Notes: generated by a model from the letters alone, not told the origin. A stretch of DNA of 29,551 bases from TA-21 sp036557405 (GCA_036557405.1 DATBHO010000027.1:1-29551); one strand, 5' to 3'. Counted from the stretch's first letter, positions 7,889 to 15,991 are shown. Translations and numbers: made by a program.

Positions 7889-8830
7889 TTGTTAAAATCA
7901 AGTCAATATGAAAATGAGTTGATTGGATCTGTTGAGGATCTAAATATTTCAGACATATTTCAATCAGCGAATCCCATCAGAAACAGTTCTAAGAGTATAC
8001 TAGAATTAGCAGATTCTATAAACAAAATTGGCCTTTTGGCACCCATTTTGATAAGAGCTACAAAATCAGGCTTTGAAATAGTAGCTGGAAACCGAAGATT
8101 TAAAGCATGTAAAACATTAGGATGGAAGAAAATTCCTTGTCATATCGTAGAACTTGACGATAAAAGTGCCTTTGAAGCTTCAATAATAGAAAATATTCAA
8201 AGAAATACTTTGAATATTATAGAAGAAGGTCTAGCATTTAGAAAATACGTAAATGAATTTGGTTGGGGCGCCGTTTCTGAACTTGCCCGTAAGTTGTCCA
8301 AGAGTCCAAGTTATGTGTCAAAGAAGATGAGATTATTAGAATTACCATCTGATGTCCTAGATCTTATATGCGAATCTGAAATTTCTATTTCTACAGGCGA
8401 GGAGCTTCTTTCAATTAAAGAAAGAGATAAACAATCCAAATTAGCAAATATTGTAATAAATCAAGGAGTATCATCTAAAAAGTTACGTAGGATGATTCAG
8501 GAGGAAAAAGGTCAGCTAAATGATTTTGGTACTATTTCCTTTACCTATAGTGCAAAGGAAGAAGAAAAATTTTTGAAAGCATTTGATAAATCAATAATTG
8601 CCCTAAGAATTGCCATGAATGGACTATCGATGATTATTGAAAAAACAGAAGACAACTGGATACTGCATGAAATATTAATGAATCACAAAAATACAATTCA
8701 TTCCCAAATTGACTTGCTTATTAGGGAAAAAAAGAAATACGTCAATAGAAATCATTTCTTTAATCTAAAGTTTTTCGACGTGAAAAAAGCAATCCCAAAA
8801 CCTATAACTAAAATCGATATTCACAGATAA
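7889..8830 (+). CDS. ParB/Spo0J-like DNA-binding protein, orphan
   Basis: A 313-residue protein. Residues 12-115 form a ParB N-terminal domain: ANPIRNSSKSILELADSI, GLLAPILIR, the arginine box GNRRFKACKTLGW (67-79) used for nucleotide binding in the family, and ENIQRNTLNIIEEGLAF (101-117). A helix-turn-helix follows (ELARKLSKSPSYVSKKMRLL, 131-150) and then a helical region to about 208. The C-terminal 100 residues are Lys-rich and do not match the usual ParB dimer domain. No ParA ATPase gene lies nearby, so this is an orphan, perhaps a nucleoid or transcription factor rather than a partition protein; that is inference. The start is TTG at 7889, directly after an in-frame TGA. Poly-T runs follow the stop. 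Confidence 0.87.
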   Translation: MLKSSQYENELIGSVEDLNISDIFQSANPIRNSSKSILELADSINKIGLLAPILIRATKSGFEIVAGNRRFKACKTLGWKKIPCHIVELDDKSAFEASIIENIQRNTLNIIEEGLAFRKYVNEFGWGAVSELARKLSKSPSYVSKKMRLLELPSDVLDLICESEISISTGEELLSIKERDKQSKLANIVINQGVSSKKLRRMIQEEKGQLNDFGTISFTYSAKEEEKFLKAFDKSIIALRIAMNGLSMIIEKTEDNWILHEILMNHKNTIHSQIDLLIREKKKYVNRNHFFNLKFFDVKKAIPKPITKIDIHR

Positions 8831-9170
8831 CCAATATACGGCATCTATTAGCAGATATTTTTTCCCTTTTACCTTTCCCTACTGAAACTAAGTTCAGGTC
8901 TGCAGGATCATTTGAATCCTTTGCTCATTAAATCTTAGGTTGAGAGTTTTACTCTAACGAGAAATCTGTTCAAATTTATATTACCCTATATTACTCACTG
9001 CACTGCATGGTTTATTGACTTTATTTTATCTTGGCTTCTGAGATTATTTCATTATAACTTAGCTTTAAAATAGGCATCAAATTTGGCAAAGTTACCGTTG
9101 CTAATTTAGGTACATTAGTCTAATGAACTCAGAGAATGATTAGAGCATTTTGAAAATTATTTTTTAACTC
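8831..9170. other. Gap between convergent genes
   Basis: The stretch between the ParB gene and the convergent secreted protein gene holds the poly-T run near 8858-8870 and nothing else that I can recognise. Confidence 0.5.
8858..8870 (+). terminator. Poly-T terminator after the ParB gene
   Basis: Two T-runs (TTTTTT at 8858-8863 and TTTT at 8867-8870) start 28 bp after the ParB stop codon. They fit an archaeal-type terminator, which needs no hairpin. Confidence 0.5.
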
Positions 9171-9734
9171 TTAATTGGTTATTCTAACAGGATTTATAAA
9201 TATCCATTCCGCTTCGTCAAATACCATATCAACAACTATTTTGTATTTTTTGATCAATATATCATCCGGTATATCAAAATCAAATTGTGCACAATCTTCT
9301 ATGGTCTGAGAACCACAATCATTTTTTTCCAATTCTAATTGTGGAATAGAGTTCCTCGCAATATTACCATCTTTATAACCTCTGTCAACTAAGTAAACCC
9401 TTACACCTTGGGGAGATAAGCTATCATCGCATATATCGTTACTATCACGTATAACTTTAAGAGATAAGCTGTTATCGTCTTTGTCCAAATTCATATTACT
9501 GGCAAGCTGAGCATGATCATCATGTTTAATTTTTGTTTCTCCTCCAAAATCGAGTGAATAATCTGCAGTAAATTCATACTTACCGTCTTCGGAATTAATA
9601 ATTGCTGAAGGTATTTTGTTAAATGCAACAGGCTCAAATGCTGCAGCAAACATATCGCTATTTGTGAATAAGGTAATGGACACTATCCCTAACGTTATCA
9701 TCAGTGAGTAACGATATCTAATTTGATTATTCAT
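9171..9734 (-). CDS. Secreted protein of unknown function
   Basis: A 187-residue product with a hydrophobic signal segment (residues 10-30, SLMITLGIVSITLF, with AAA near 32). The mature part is acidic and predicted mainly beta. Segments such as YEFTADYSLDFGG, VRVYLVDRG and KYKIVVDMVFDEAEWIFIN look like strands of an immunoglobulin-like or jelly-roll fold. Four cysteines (about residues 101, 140, 147 and one before) may pair outside the cell. No enzyme motif is seen. It stands alone on the minus strand, with about 210 bp to the upstream glycosidase gene. A role at the cell surface is inferred from export only. Confidence 0.72.
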   Translation of the reverse strand: MNNQIRYRYSLMITLGIVSITLFTNSDMFAAAFEPVAFNKIPSAIINSEDGKYEFTADYSLDFGGETKIKHDDHAQLASNMNLDKDDNSLSLKVIRDSNDICDDSLSPQGVRVYLVDRGYKDGNIARNSIPQLELEKNDCGSQTIEDCAQFDFDIPDDILIKKYKIVVDMVFDEAEWIFINPVRITN

Positions 9735-9835
9735 ACGCTATTTTAGTGCAGACAACTTGTATATTAATAGATTGCGTACATTGGAAGTTTTCTACTTAAT
9801 CCAATCTACTATAATGTGTAGATTTTATTGTGGTG

Positions 9836-9928
9836 ATGAGTAATAGTCACATATTATTTACATTGCGTCTAGCAGTATTGTTATCTTTTGCAATAGTTAG
9901 TAATGGCGTTACCAGTACGGCATTTTGA
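9836..9928 (+). CDS. 30-residue signal-peptide-like ORF
   Basis: ATG at 9836 (context GTGATGAG) opens a 30-codon frame ending in TGA at 9926-9928. The peptide (MSNSHILFTLRLAVLLSFAI and ten more residues) looks like a complete Sec signal sequence with nothing behind it. It could be a tiny membrane peptide or the stub of a lost secreted protein. It is convergent with the GH130 gene. Confidence 0.3.
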   Translation: MSNSHILFTLRLAVLLSFAIVSNGVTSTAF

Positions 9929-9946
9929 ATTATCTTTTCAATTAAA

Positions 9947-10897
9947 TCAGGGAGAGCATTTATCTGACATTAGATAATCTAATATATCTTGTAAATCAGC
10001 CGTGGCAAGACAGCACACCTTATCTGCAGCACCATAGTACACAAATAATTTATTATCCAAAATACAAGCCCCCGTTGGAAAGACAACGTTTTTGACATCC
10101 CCTTTAATCTCATAATCCTCTTCGGGAATCAGTAAGGGTGCTTTAGTTCTTCCCAAGATTCTACAGGGTTCATTAATATCAAGTAGAAAGGCACCAGCAC
10201 TGTAAACATGATCTGAGTCCACGCCATGATATATTACGAGCCAACCATTTTTGGTCCTAATAGGAGGCACGCCAGCTCCTATCTTTAGCTCCTCCCAACT
10301 TTGTTCTGGTTTGACTAGTAGTGAATGTTTGCTATAATTGGTAATTGAATCTCCTTCTGATATCCATATACTTGGTTTTTCTGTATTATATTGGGGACCA
10401 ACCCAGGTACTTGGTCTGTGTAGCATCATGTAACCTAATGCACCTTTGTTAATTTTGGGAAATAGAACAACATCTTTATCTTCCGAACCAGGTACAGTTA
10501 TTATCCCAAGTCTTTCATAATGAGAAAAATCCTCAGTCTTGGCAAGGGCGGTAGATATTGATGGATTATTTTTGACATAATTTGAAAGCACTACATAGGT
10601 TACATAGGTTTCATCTTCTATGGTGATTAACCGAGGATCTTCCATACCATAGCTTTCATAGTCCGCTTCTGGATATATTACCGCTTTCTTTTTTCTAATG
10701 AAGGAAAGACCATCGCTACTTGATGCATAACCAATCCTAGATACATAATTCTCATATTCACCTATTGCCCTGTAAAGCATATGAATAATTTTACCATCGT
10801 AAAGAACTGAACAATTAAACACTGCCTTTGACTCCCACCAATTAGATTCATCGGGAACTAATATTGGATTAAGCTTAGATCTCTCTAATTGAAGCAT
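9947..10897 (-). CDS. GH130 family glycoside phosphorylase/hydrolase
   Basis: A 316-residue soluble protein, the usual length for GH130, a five-bladed beta-propeller family that mostly cleaves beta-mannosides with phosphate and releases mannose 1-phosphate. Family signatures are visible in order: WWESKAVFNCSVLYDG (20-35), HMLYRAIG (39-46), GYASSSDGLSF (56-66), the catalytic-acid motif GMEDPR with Asp87, then VLFPK, LHRPS, ELKIGAGVPPIRTKNGWL, YHGVD and a C-terminal VVFPTGACI...YYGAAD. The exact substrate cannot be read from the sequence; a role in mannoside or glycan turnover, or in the reverse synthesis direction, is inference. No transporter or other glycan gene is adjacent. A TATA element lies about 40 bp before the ATG, which implies a very short leader. 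Confidence 0.88.
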   Translation of the reverse strand: MLQLERSKLNPILVPDESNWWESKAVFNCSVLYDGKIIHMLYRAIGEYENYVSRIGYASSSDGLSFIRKKKAVIYPEADYESYGMEDPRLITIEDETYVTYVVLSNYVKNNPSISTALAKTEDFSHYERLGIITVPGSEDKDVVLFPKINKGALGYMMLHRPSTWVGPQYNTEKPSIWISEGDSITNYSKHSLLVKPEQSWEELKIGAGVPPIRTKNGWLVIYHGVDSDHVYSAGAFLLDINEPCRILGRTKAPLLIPEEDYEIKGDVKNVVFPTGACILDNKLFVYYGAADKVCCLATADLQDILDYLMSDKCSP

Positions 10898-10930
10898 TAG
10901 GTTCTCAAATCATAATTAGCAAGTTATACA

Positions 10931-10943
10931 ATACTATAAAAGT
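10931..10943 (-). promoter_or_regulatory. TATA box of the GH130 gene
   Basis: On the minus strand it reads ACTTTTATAGTAT, centred about 40 bp before the ATG at 10897. This predicts a transcription start near 10911 and a leader of about 14 nt. Confidence 0.5.
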
Positions 10944-11261
10944 TATTCTATATCAAATAAGTATGAAAATGCTTATTGATATAGGCGTGCATAAATGAAT
11001 TTTAATCCTGACTTCTAGTATCGATTCTTATTGGTATTTGGTTGAACCCAATGAAGAATCCTGATCATTCCAGGACACGTCTAAAAAACATTACATTTGG
11101 ATATTATACCGATGTTCCGATTGAATAATGAATCAAATTTCCCCCTAATTAAATCCGAATCAATTACAAGACAATTACCGGCTAACTAGTTTTACTTTCA
11201 AGTTTTCGCTTTTAATCAAATCATAAAAGCAAAGTAAATGTAGGCATAACTAATGATTTGC
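10944..11261. other. Gap upstream of the GH130 gene
   Basis: No gene seen. An imperfect hairpin, GCTTTT ... AAAAGC, at about 11209-11231 lies just beyond the 3' end of the minus-strand gene at 11262. It may mark transcript processing or termination, but no T-run follows it on that strand. Confidence 0.4.
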
Positions 11262-11789
11262 CTAACCTGTATTGTTACCCATTGAAATATTTCCCATTGA
11301 TTTAGCTTCTGCACCGGCCATAATTTCATCTACACCTATCACAACCGTAGCTGTTGGTCCAAATTTTACGAATATATTTGTTGGATTTTGTAAAGCTATG
11401 TCAGTTACAATTCCACTACTGCCTTGTGGACTTGATTCAATGTCTGCATGATATATGCACATTGCTCCTGGTTTAGATAATTCCTTAACCAATTCCAGAT
11501 CTGAAGGCTTAAGGTTTGGTGCCTGGCCTATAAGTAATTTCAACGATGTTTTTGAGCTGCTATCACAAGGAAGCTTTGCAGCTACATGCCCTACCTTTAT
11601 CATATATGGCGTAGTATCGTATAAATGAATATAGTCATTTGCTGGGATCGTCAAACCTTCAAGAAGAACGGCTTGTGAGTCTCTTACAACGGTTCCCGTA
11701 TTGCCTTGGGCATTTGTATATTGCGTCAAACTTGAAAATAGAATCGGAGTTATGATAGCTGCCAAAGCAAAGTGATGATAGTATTCCAT
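11262..11789 (-). CDS. Secreted protein of unknown function
   Basis: A 175-residue protein with an N-terminal signal sequence (FALAAIITPILFSSL, likely cleaved near TNAQG). The mature part begins with a beta-rich module (SQAVLLEGLTIPANDYIHLYD, TPYMIKVGHVAAKLPCD). A segment KLLIGQAPNLKPSDLELV and a Cys-containing AMCIYHADIES follow, and the chain ends in a low-complexity Gly/Asn/Met tail. Two cysteines (about 75 and 111) could form one disulfide. The layout is typical of thaumarchaeal exported proteins, but I recognise no named family. The gene is divergent from the secreted helical-repeat gene at 11922, with about 130 bp between them that must hold both promoters. Confidence 0.72.
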   Translation of the reverse strand: MEYYHHFALAAIITPILFSSLTQYTNAQGNTGTVVRDSQAVLLEGLTIPANDYIHLYDTTPYMIKVGHVAAKLPCDSSSKTSLKLLIGQAPNLKPSDLELVKELSKPGAMCIYHADIESSPQGSSGIVTDIALQNPTNIFVKFGPTATVVIGVDEIMAGAEAKSMGNISMGNNTG

Positions 11790-11921
11790 ACCTTGTTTTC
11801 ATAAGATTAGGAAGGAACCAAGATATTTAACATTTCCAGTACATCAAACGATAAGTATTCCACACATTGTTCGATTTCATTGCAAGAAGGCTTAAGAAGA
11901 ATGTTGTCTATAGTAGTTTAA

Positions 11922-12305
11922 ATGAAATTCTCAACTACAACACTAGCGACAGTAGCTTTAATTGCGGGCGTACTTTTTAGCTATACATTCACAGGATTCA
12001 GTTCTATTAAAGCACAACTGATAGCATCTGCCAACAATACAGGTTCGGCAAATAAAACGGGCGGAAACATGACAACATCAGGTACTTCTGGCGGAGCAAA
12101 ATTGCATATAGAAGAAGCCATAAAAGCCTTAGAGAGCGGAGATAAACAAGCAGCCTCGACTCATTTGACTGCTGCACAACAGGCAATATCCGGAGAATCT
12201 GATCAGGCTAAGATGCATTTTGGTGAAGGTATGAAGGCGTTTTCATCTGGAGATTCGAACGGCGCTCTTATGCATTTGAAGGCTGCCATTCAAGCTCTAG
12301 GATGA
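11922..12305 (+). CDS. Small secreted protein with two helical-hairpin repeats
   Basis: A 127-residue exported protein. The signal peptide covers residues 1-32 (TLATVALIAGVLFSYTF, cleavage near KAQ). A short Asn/Thr/Gly linker follows, then two tandem repeats of about 37 residues: AKLHIEEAIKALESGDKQAA (from residue 59) and AKMHFGEGMKAFSSGDSNGA (from 96). Each continues into a second helix (THLTAAQQAI, MHLKAAIQAL). The pattern A-K-x-H ... A-x-x-x-G-D resembles a TPR-like hairpin and suggests protein binding or, through the regularly placed His residues, metal binding; both are inference. A TATA-like GCTTAAGAA about 28 bp before the ATG points to an almost leaderless mRNA. Confidence 0.78.
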   Translation: MKFSTTTLATVALIAGVLFSYTFTGFSSIKAQLIASANNTGSANKTGGNMTTSGTSGGAKLHIEEAIKALESGDKQAASTHLTAAQQAISGESDQAKMHFGEGMKAFSSGDSNGALMHLKAAIQALG

Positions 12306-12393
12306 AGAGCTGAAACGAAGATAGGAAAAATTTAACTCCCCTACTTTATTTTTAAAATTTCTATAAATCAATATTACTCTCAGCTGAAATAAT

Positions 12394-12418
12394 TACAACT
12401 ATTTTTATTGTAGTTGTA
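12394..12418. promoter_or_regulatory. 8-bp inverted repeat before the acidic microprotein gene
   Basis: Perfect arms TACAACTA (12394-12401) and TAGTTGTA (12411-12418) flank a 9-nt T-rich loop, ending 8 bp before the ATG at 12427. This could be an operator or 5' hairpin of the acidic microprotein gene, or an end signal for the secreted-repeat gene upstream. Confidence 0.4.
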
Positions 12419-12426
12419 CTGATAAT

Positions 12427-12558
12427 ATGATAATGGGAAATGAATCTGATAAGGAAGACGCTCAAGACGGTGAAAGAGAGGAAATGAAAGAGGAAACCCA
12501 TGAATTAGAAGACGCTAACCAGGATGAGCAAGAGGAGGATGGGGAGGAAGAAGAGTGA
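12427..12558 (+). CDS. 43-residue highly acidic microprotein
   Basis: ATG at 12427 opens a 43-codon frame ending in TGA. The peptide starts MIMGNESDKEDAQDGE and ends in DEQEEDGEEEE. About half of all residues are Glu or Asp, no Cys is present, and the chain should be disordered. A second Met at residue 3 is possible. Such acidic tails can act as DNA mimics or partners for basic proteins, but this is only inference. It follows the secreted helical-repeat gene by about 120 bp and has an 8-bp inverted repeat in front. Codons vary between GAA and GAG, so this is not a simple-sequence repeat, which supports a real gene. Confidence 0.55.
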   Translation: MIMGNESDKEDAQDGEREEMKEETHELEDANQDEQEEDGEEEE

Positions 12559-12896
12559 TAAGAAAAATTGGTAATATATTCCAATTAGAAATTAATTCAT
12601 AAGTGATTCTCTCAAATCTAGTCATACAGTCTCATATTATTACTAATCGTAAGTAAGAAGCCTCGGATGAAGCTAGACGACCTTGCGGAAACCATATGAT
12701 ATTGAGACATTAAAATGAAATTTGCCAAAGCATTCTATTTATAGTTTCATTCTATAGGAACGCATAATGTGGGAAAATGGTCTGTGCAGCTCAATAACAC
12801 GAAAATGCCGAGTTTTAAAGTTCAAGTAAACCAAAATAATTCAAAATTCAGTGCATGATAATAAGTTCATAAAATATAAGATTCTTATTTTGTCTG
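12559..12896. other. Gap between convergent genes
   Basis: No gene or structured RNA recognised; only very short frames are present (20 codons or fewer). Confidence 0.5.
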
Positions 12897-13181
12897 TTAT
12901 ACTATTTCTCCAGGAACAGTTGGCTTTGAAACCGTTCCATTGCCTATTAATCCGCCAAATGATGTAATGTTTGTGGAATTTGAATTCGTAGTCCTGCAAG
13001 GTTCATTATTAATGCATATTGTAGTTGTGCAATTTCCATTTTCACAATTTGAAGTGACATTTGCTTGAAGTTGAGCATGCGTAGAGTGGAGAATTGGAGT
13101 ACATAATGCCATAAAAATCAGACTTACAATTGAGATATAAAACGCAATGATAAAGCTGGTTTTAAATTTGAACATTGGCAC
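12897..13181 (-). CDS. Small secreted cysteine-containing protein
   Basis: A 94-residue product. Residues 8-36 form a signal sequence (FIIAFYISIVSLIFMALC, cleavage near THAQ). The short mature part holds four closely spaced cysteines (CENGNCTTTICINNEPC), a spacing that would favour two disulfides and a knot-like loop. An Asn/Ser/Thr-rich stretch and a Pro-containing end (KPTVPGEIV) follow. I recognise no family. Its export and compact cysteines suggest a stable extracellular peptide. It is isolated, with more than 600 bp of non-coding DNA on its upstream side. Confidence 0.6.
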   Translation of the reverse strand: MPMFKFKTSFIIAFYISIVSLIFMALCTPILHSTHAQLQANVTSNCENGNCTTTICINNEPCRTTNSNSTNITSFGGLIGNGTVSKPTVPGEIV

Positions 13182-13805
13182 TTTTCTTTATGCTAGACTG
13201 AGATTTTATCTTTCCTATTTAGTGTTAAGGGTTTAACAAGAGCTGCTGATTCTCATAGAATCGAGGAATAAAACATTCTTGAATGAGGAACTCTAAATTT
13301 TAATTATTAAAGATAAGGTAAGATGATGGATAAGCGCTATGAAGTACGGTTCCTAAGATTAAAAATGCTATCACAGTGATGAAAATATATGGGCATCACG
13401 AGTCTTTGGACATAATACCATTTGCATTATTGCTTCCTAGTTGTATTCTGGCAGGGAGACTAAAAAAGTAATAAGCGTAAAAATCATAAAAACATAGTAC
13501 CATTTAGAATAGCACAAAACAAAGTAATATTCTTTAGATAGAGAACAAACTTATGATGTTTTATAGGATGCTTTAAGACCAATTTTAAAAGGCTATAATA
13601 TTGAATAAAACTCGATTCTTAGGTCGACATAAGATTTTCGGGGAATAGACCTGTAAAGTTTATGATGGGTCTGTATTGTCGTTACTTTATTGTAGGAACA
13701 CTCATATTCGGTGAACCAGCAACTGAAGTGATTGTTGCGGCATTTGACTAATCTATTTAGATCTACATGAAGCACTAACATCAAACTAATAGATATCATA
13801 TTAGA
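13182..13805. other. Long gap with only a tiny possible membrane ORF
   Basis: A plus-strand frame at 13379-13471 (30 codons, ATG overlapping the TGA of an 18-codon frame at 13323) encodes a hydrophobic peptide with SLDIIPFALLLPSCILAGRL. It could be a microprotein or chance. A minus-strand frame at 13593-13832 has no familiar features and I do not call it. The shared promoter region for the divergent genes at 12897 and 13806 must lie here. Confidence 0.35.
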
Positions 13806-14084
13806 TTGCAAACTGTGTATAGCAGACAGCAACGGTGTCCTTCATGTGGTTATTATTTATTTCCTATTGCCACTTGTAATACTTGTAGAGAAGACGTGTA
13901 CTGGAACTGTAGTAATTGCGGTCAAATAGAACATGTTAACCACTCACATAATTATTGTAGAGTTTCATATAGCAAATACCTCGATCGATATAAGACGTTG
14001 GTGGATAGGCCTGTTTTCCTTTTGGCCTCTATTAGGAAACAAATAATGAATTCTTACCCAAGAAATAACATCGAAAGCCAGTAA
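13806..14084 (+). CDS. Small zinc-ribbon protein
   Basis: Up to 92 residues, starting at TTG; a GTG three codons later is an alternative start. The first 51 residues contain a dense set of metal ligands: Cys11-x2-Cys14 (CPSCGYYLFP), Cys24-x2-Cys27 (CNTC), Cys35-x2-Cys38 (CSNCG), His46/His48 and Cys51, enough for two zinc sites. The rest is a basic helical tail (YSKYLDRYKTLVDRP). Such double zinc-ribbon microproteins are frequent in thaumarchaea and probably work in nucleic-acid or protein binding. Function beyond zinc binding is unknown. Confidence 0.72.
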   Translation: MQTVYSRQQRCPSCGYYLFPIATCNTCREDVYWNCSNCGQIEHVNHSHNYCRVSYSKYLDRYKTLVDRPVFLLASIRKQIMNSYPRNNIESQ

Positions 14085-14087
14085 GCC

Positions 14088-14192
14088 ATGGAGGAACAGA
14101 AGCCTCGACAAGACGTGAGAATAATAAGTCTGGGCATATCTTTCGATTACCACTCCAACAGGGTCAGTGGCGCCACTTCTGAACTTGTATGA
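14088..14192 (+). CDS. Possible 34-residue ORF behind the zinc-ribbon gene
   Basis: ATG at 14088, only 3 bp after the zinc-ribbon stop, opens a 34-codon frame ending in TGA (begins MEEQKPRQDVRIISLG). Its position fits translational coupling, but there is no recognised motif. Confidence 0.25.
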   Translation: MEEQKPRQDVRIISLGISFDYHSNRVSGATSELV

Positions 14193-14267
14193 TATCTATT
14201 AAACGTAATCCTCCGGATATATCATAAACTAAGCAAATGTTATAAGAAACGCAACAACATATTCAAC

Positions 14268-15125
14268 ATGACAAAAGTTGCAGTAGTAACTGGAAGCTCA
14301 AGTGGTATTGGATATGAAACATCTCTTCTGTTAGATAGGAATCAATTTGCAACATATGCTTCCATGAGAAACTTGAGTAAGGGTCAGGAGCTAATGAAGA
14401 TACCTACTAATGAAACGATCCCATTAAAAATAATTCAATTAGATGTAGATGATGACAACTCGGTAAGCAATGCCATTGACAATATTATTTAAGAGAATGC
14501 GAGGATAGATGTTTTAGTCAACAATGCTGGATTCGATGTGTTTGGTTCTCTTGAAGAATTGACAACGGATGAGATAAAAGGACAATTTGAAACAAACGTC
14601 TTTGGCGTACTTAGGGCTACCAAAGCCGTAATTCCCATAATGAGGAAACAGGGAGGAGGTAAAATAGTGAATATTAGCTCTCTTGGTGGAAGAGTAGGAA
14701 TAGCGCCATTTCTTTGTGCTTATCATTCAAGCAAGTTTGCCATAGAAGGACTTACAGAATCATTAAGACAAGAACTTGCTGAATTTAACATTGATATTAT
14801 TTTGATCGAACCTGGGGCCATCAGAAGCAATTTCATTGATAATAGCAAAAGTGCAAAAAACTACAATCCAGATAATTCGCCGTACGCAAGCAGCGTACTG
14901 AAACTATTTGAAGGATTCCAAACAATCTTGAAAGATTCATCTGACCCAAGAGATGTAGCTGAAATGATGCTAAAAGCTGTAAACACGTTGGATCCAGATG
15001 TGAGATACCCCGTGGGAAAAGACGCCGAATCTGTCCTTAAAGCTAGAGCAGAATTATCAGACAAAGAAATGGAAAAATGGATATGTGAGAGTTACATTGA
15101 TAAGAAGGGTTTCATGCGTGAATGA
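14268..15125 (+). pseudogene. Short-chain dehydrogenase/reductase interrupted by one in-frame TAA
   Basis: A full-length SDR of 285 codons except that codon 75 is TAA (14490-14492). Before the stop is the Rossmann motif TGSSSGIGYE (8-17). After it, in the same frame, come DVLVNNAG (81-88), the catalytic Ser in NISSLGG (135-141), Tyr152 and Lys156 in AYHSSK, and EPGAIRSNF. All NAD(P)-binding and catalytic residues are intact, and no other frame change is seen. TAA could have arisen from CAA, GAA or AAA by one substitution. The downstream part could restart at the GTG of codon 91 but would lack the cofactor site. A recent pseudogene is the simplest reading; a sequencing error or readthrough is possible. 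The substrate is unknown (classical SDR, single-domain). Confidence 0.85.
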
Positions 15126-15444
15126 TTATGTTGGTGAAAATATTGAGTTTGGAGAAGGCGCGTCAAAAGACCATTATACCTTTGTCATTGTGGTGCTTCA
15201 GAGAATAAACTATTCGGTGATCGAACGGACAGAAATATAAACTTCAAAGATGAATAATGAATAATCAGATGTTGTTCTTGCCGATACGGTCTAATTTTTA
15301 GAATCTAGATCTGGAAATTGTCTTTGGGATTCGTGACAATGTATCATTCAACTGAGATGTTCTCATAATTTCCATTCTTACTATTGAATTGGATTTTCGT
15401 TTGCTCTGGTGCTGTTACTGCAGCTTAACTCTCAAGTAAAGAAA
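15126..15444. other. Gap with a tiny secreted-protein-like fragment
   Basis: On the minus strand, 15344-15424 reads AAVTAPEQTKIQFNSKNGNY and a few more residues between two stops, like one strand pair of a beta-sandwich domain. It is too short to call. Nothing else was recognised. Confidence 0.3.
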
Positions 15445-15930
15445 TTATACTGTGCTAGATTTTATACTATTAAAATAGGATTTCACGTTTGGCCTATAAA
15501 GGTAGTATATGAGAACTCCATTTATTATCAGACTGCCAATGCTTCCCAAACTTCCCGCTACTATAGATATTATATTTAAGACTACAGAAATAATATTAAT
15601 TATAATAGTAACTATCCATGCCCATCCTTTACCCTTCCATAAACCCCATGCCACAACAAAGTCTGCAATTCCAAGAGCGATCAACATAGCTCCAAGTATT
15701 CCTATAAATCCTCCCAGTACAAACAGTGCGTTTTTTGGAATGGTAACGACAGTTCCGTTAACATTAATTGAAATAGAAGTATTTGAAGTATCGATACCAT
15801 CATTTAATTTAATCTGACTTATAAAAGGCGCTAATGCGACAAGAGCCAACCCTCCAAATATAAGGAGGATTCCAGCAATTATTGCAAGTACTACAATTAT
15901 TGTAACACCTGTAGGACGTCTTCTCTCCAA
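15445..15930 (-). CDS. Four-helix membrane protein (DUF2127/DUF4064-like)
   Basis: A 161-residue integral membrane protein. It starts at TTG (15930), because an in-frame TAG closes the frame four codons upstream. The N-terminus ERRRPTGV is a basic cytoplasmic anchor. Hydrophobic segments lie at about 9-36 (VTIIVVLAIIAGILLIFGG), 66-92 (ALFVLGGFIGILGAMLIAL), 103-122 and 125-145. A glycine-rich helix packing pattern and the W-x-L-W-K-G-K-G-W-A-W motif between helices resemble small archaeal/bacterial membrane families such as DUF2127. Its role is unknown. It is convergent with the broken SDR gene. The membrane location is secure; the family name is tentative. Confidence 0.72.
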   Translation of the reverse strand: MERRRPTGVTIIVVLAIIAGILLIFGGLALVALAPFISQIKLNDGIDTSNTSISINVNGTVVTIPKNALFVLGGFIGILGAMLIALGIADFVVAWGLWKGKGWAWIVTIIINIISVVLNIISIVAGSLGSIGSLIINGVLIYYLYRPNVKSYFNSIKSSTV

Positions 15931-15991
15931 ACCTATTTTCTAAAATATAGAGAAGGATAAATACATTTGGAAGCAATATGGGATCAACTTG

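Noticed and set aside
13593..13832. Minus-strand 79-codon frame overlapping the start of the zinc-ribbon gene
   Set aside because: Irregular composition without domain or signal sequence; likely a chance frame.
15509..15817. Long plus-strand frame antisense to the membrane protein gene
   Set aside because: A mirror of the hydrophobic codons of the minus-strand gene; no independent support. The same applies to the frames antisense to the cupin (16558-16860) and to the membrane regulator (4618-4818, 5746-5967).
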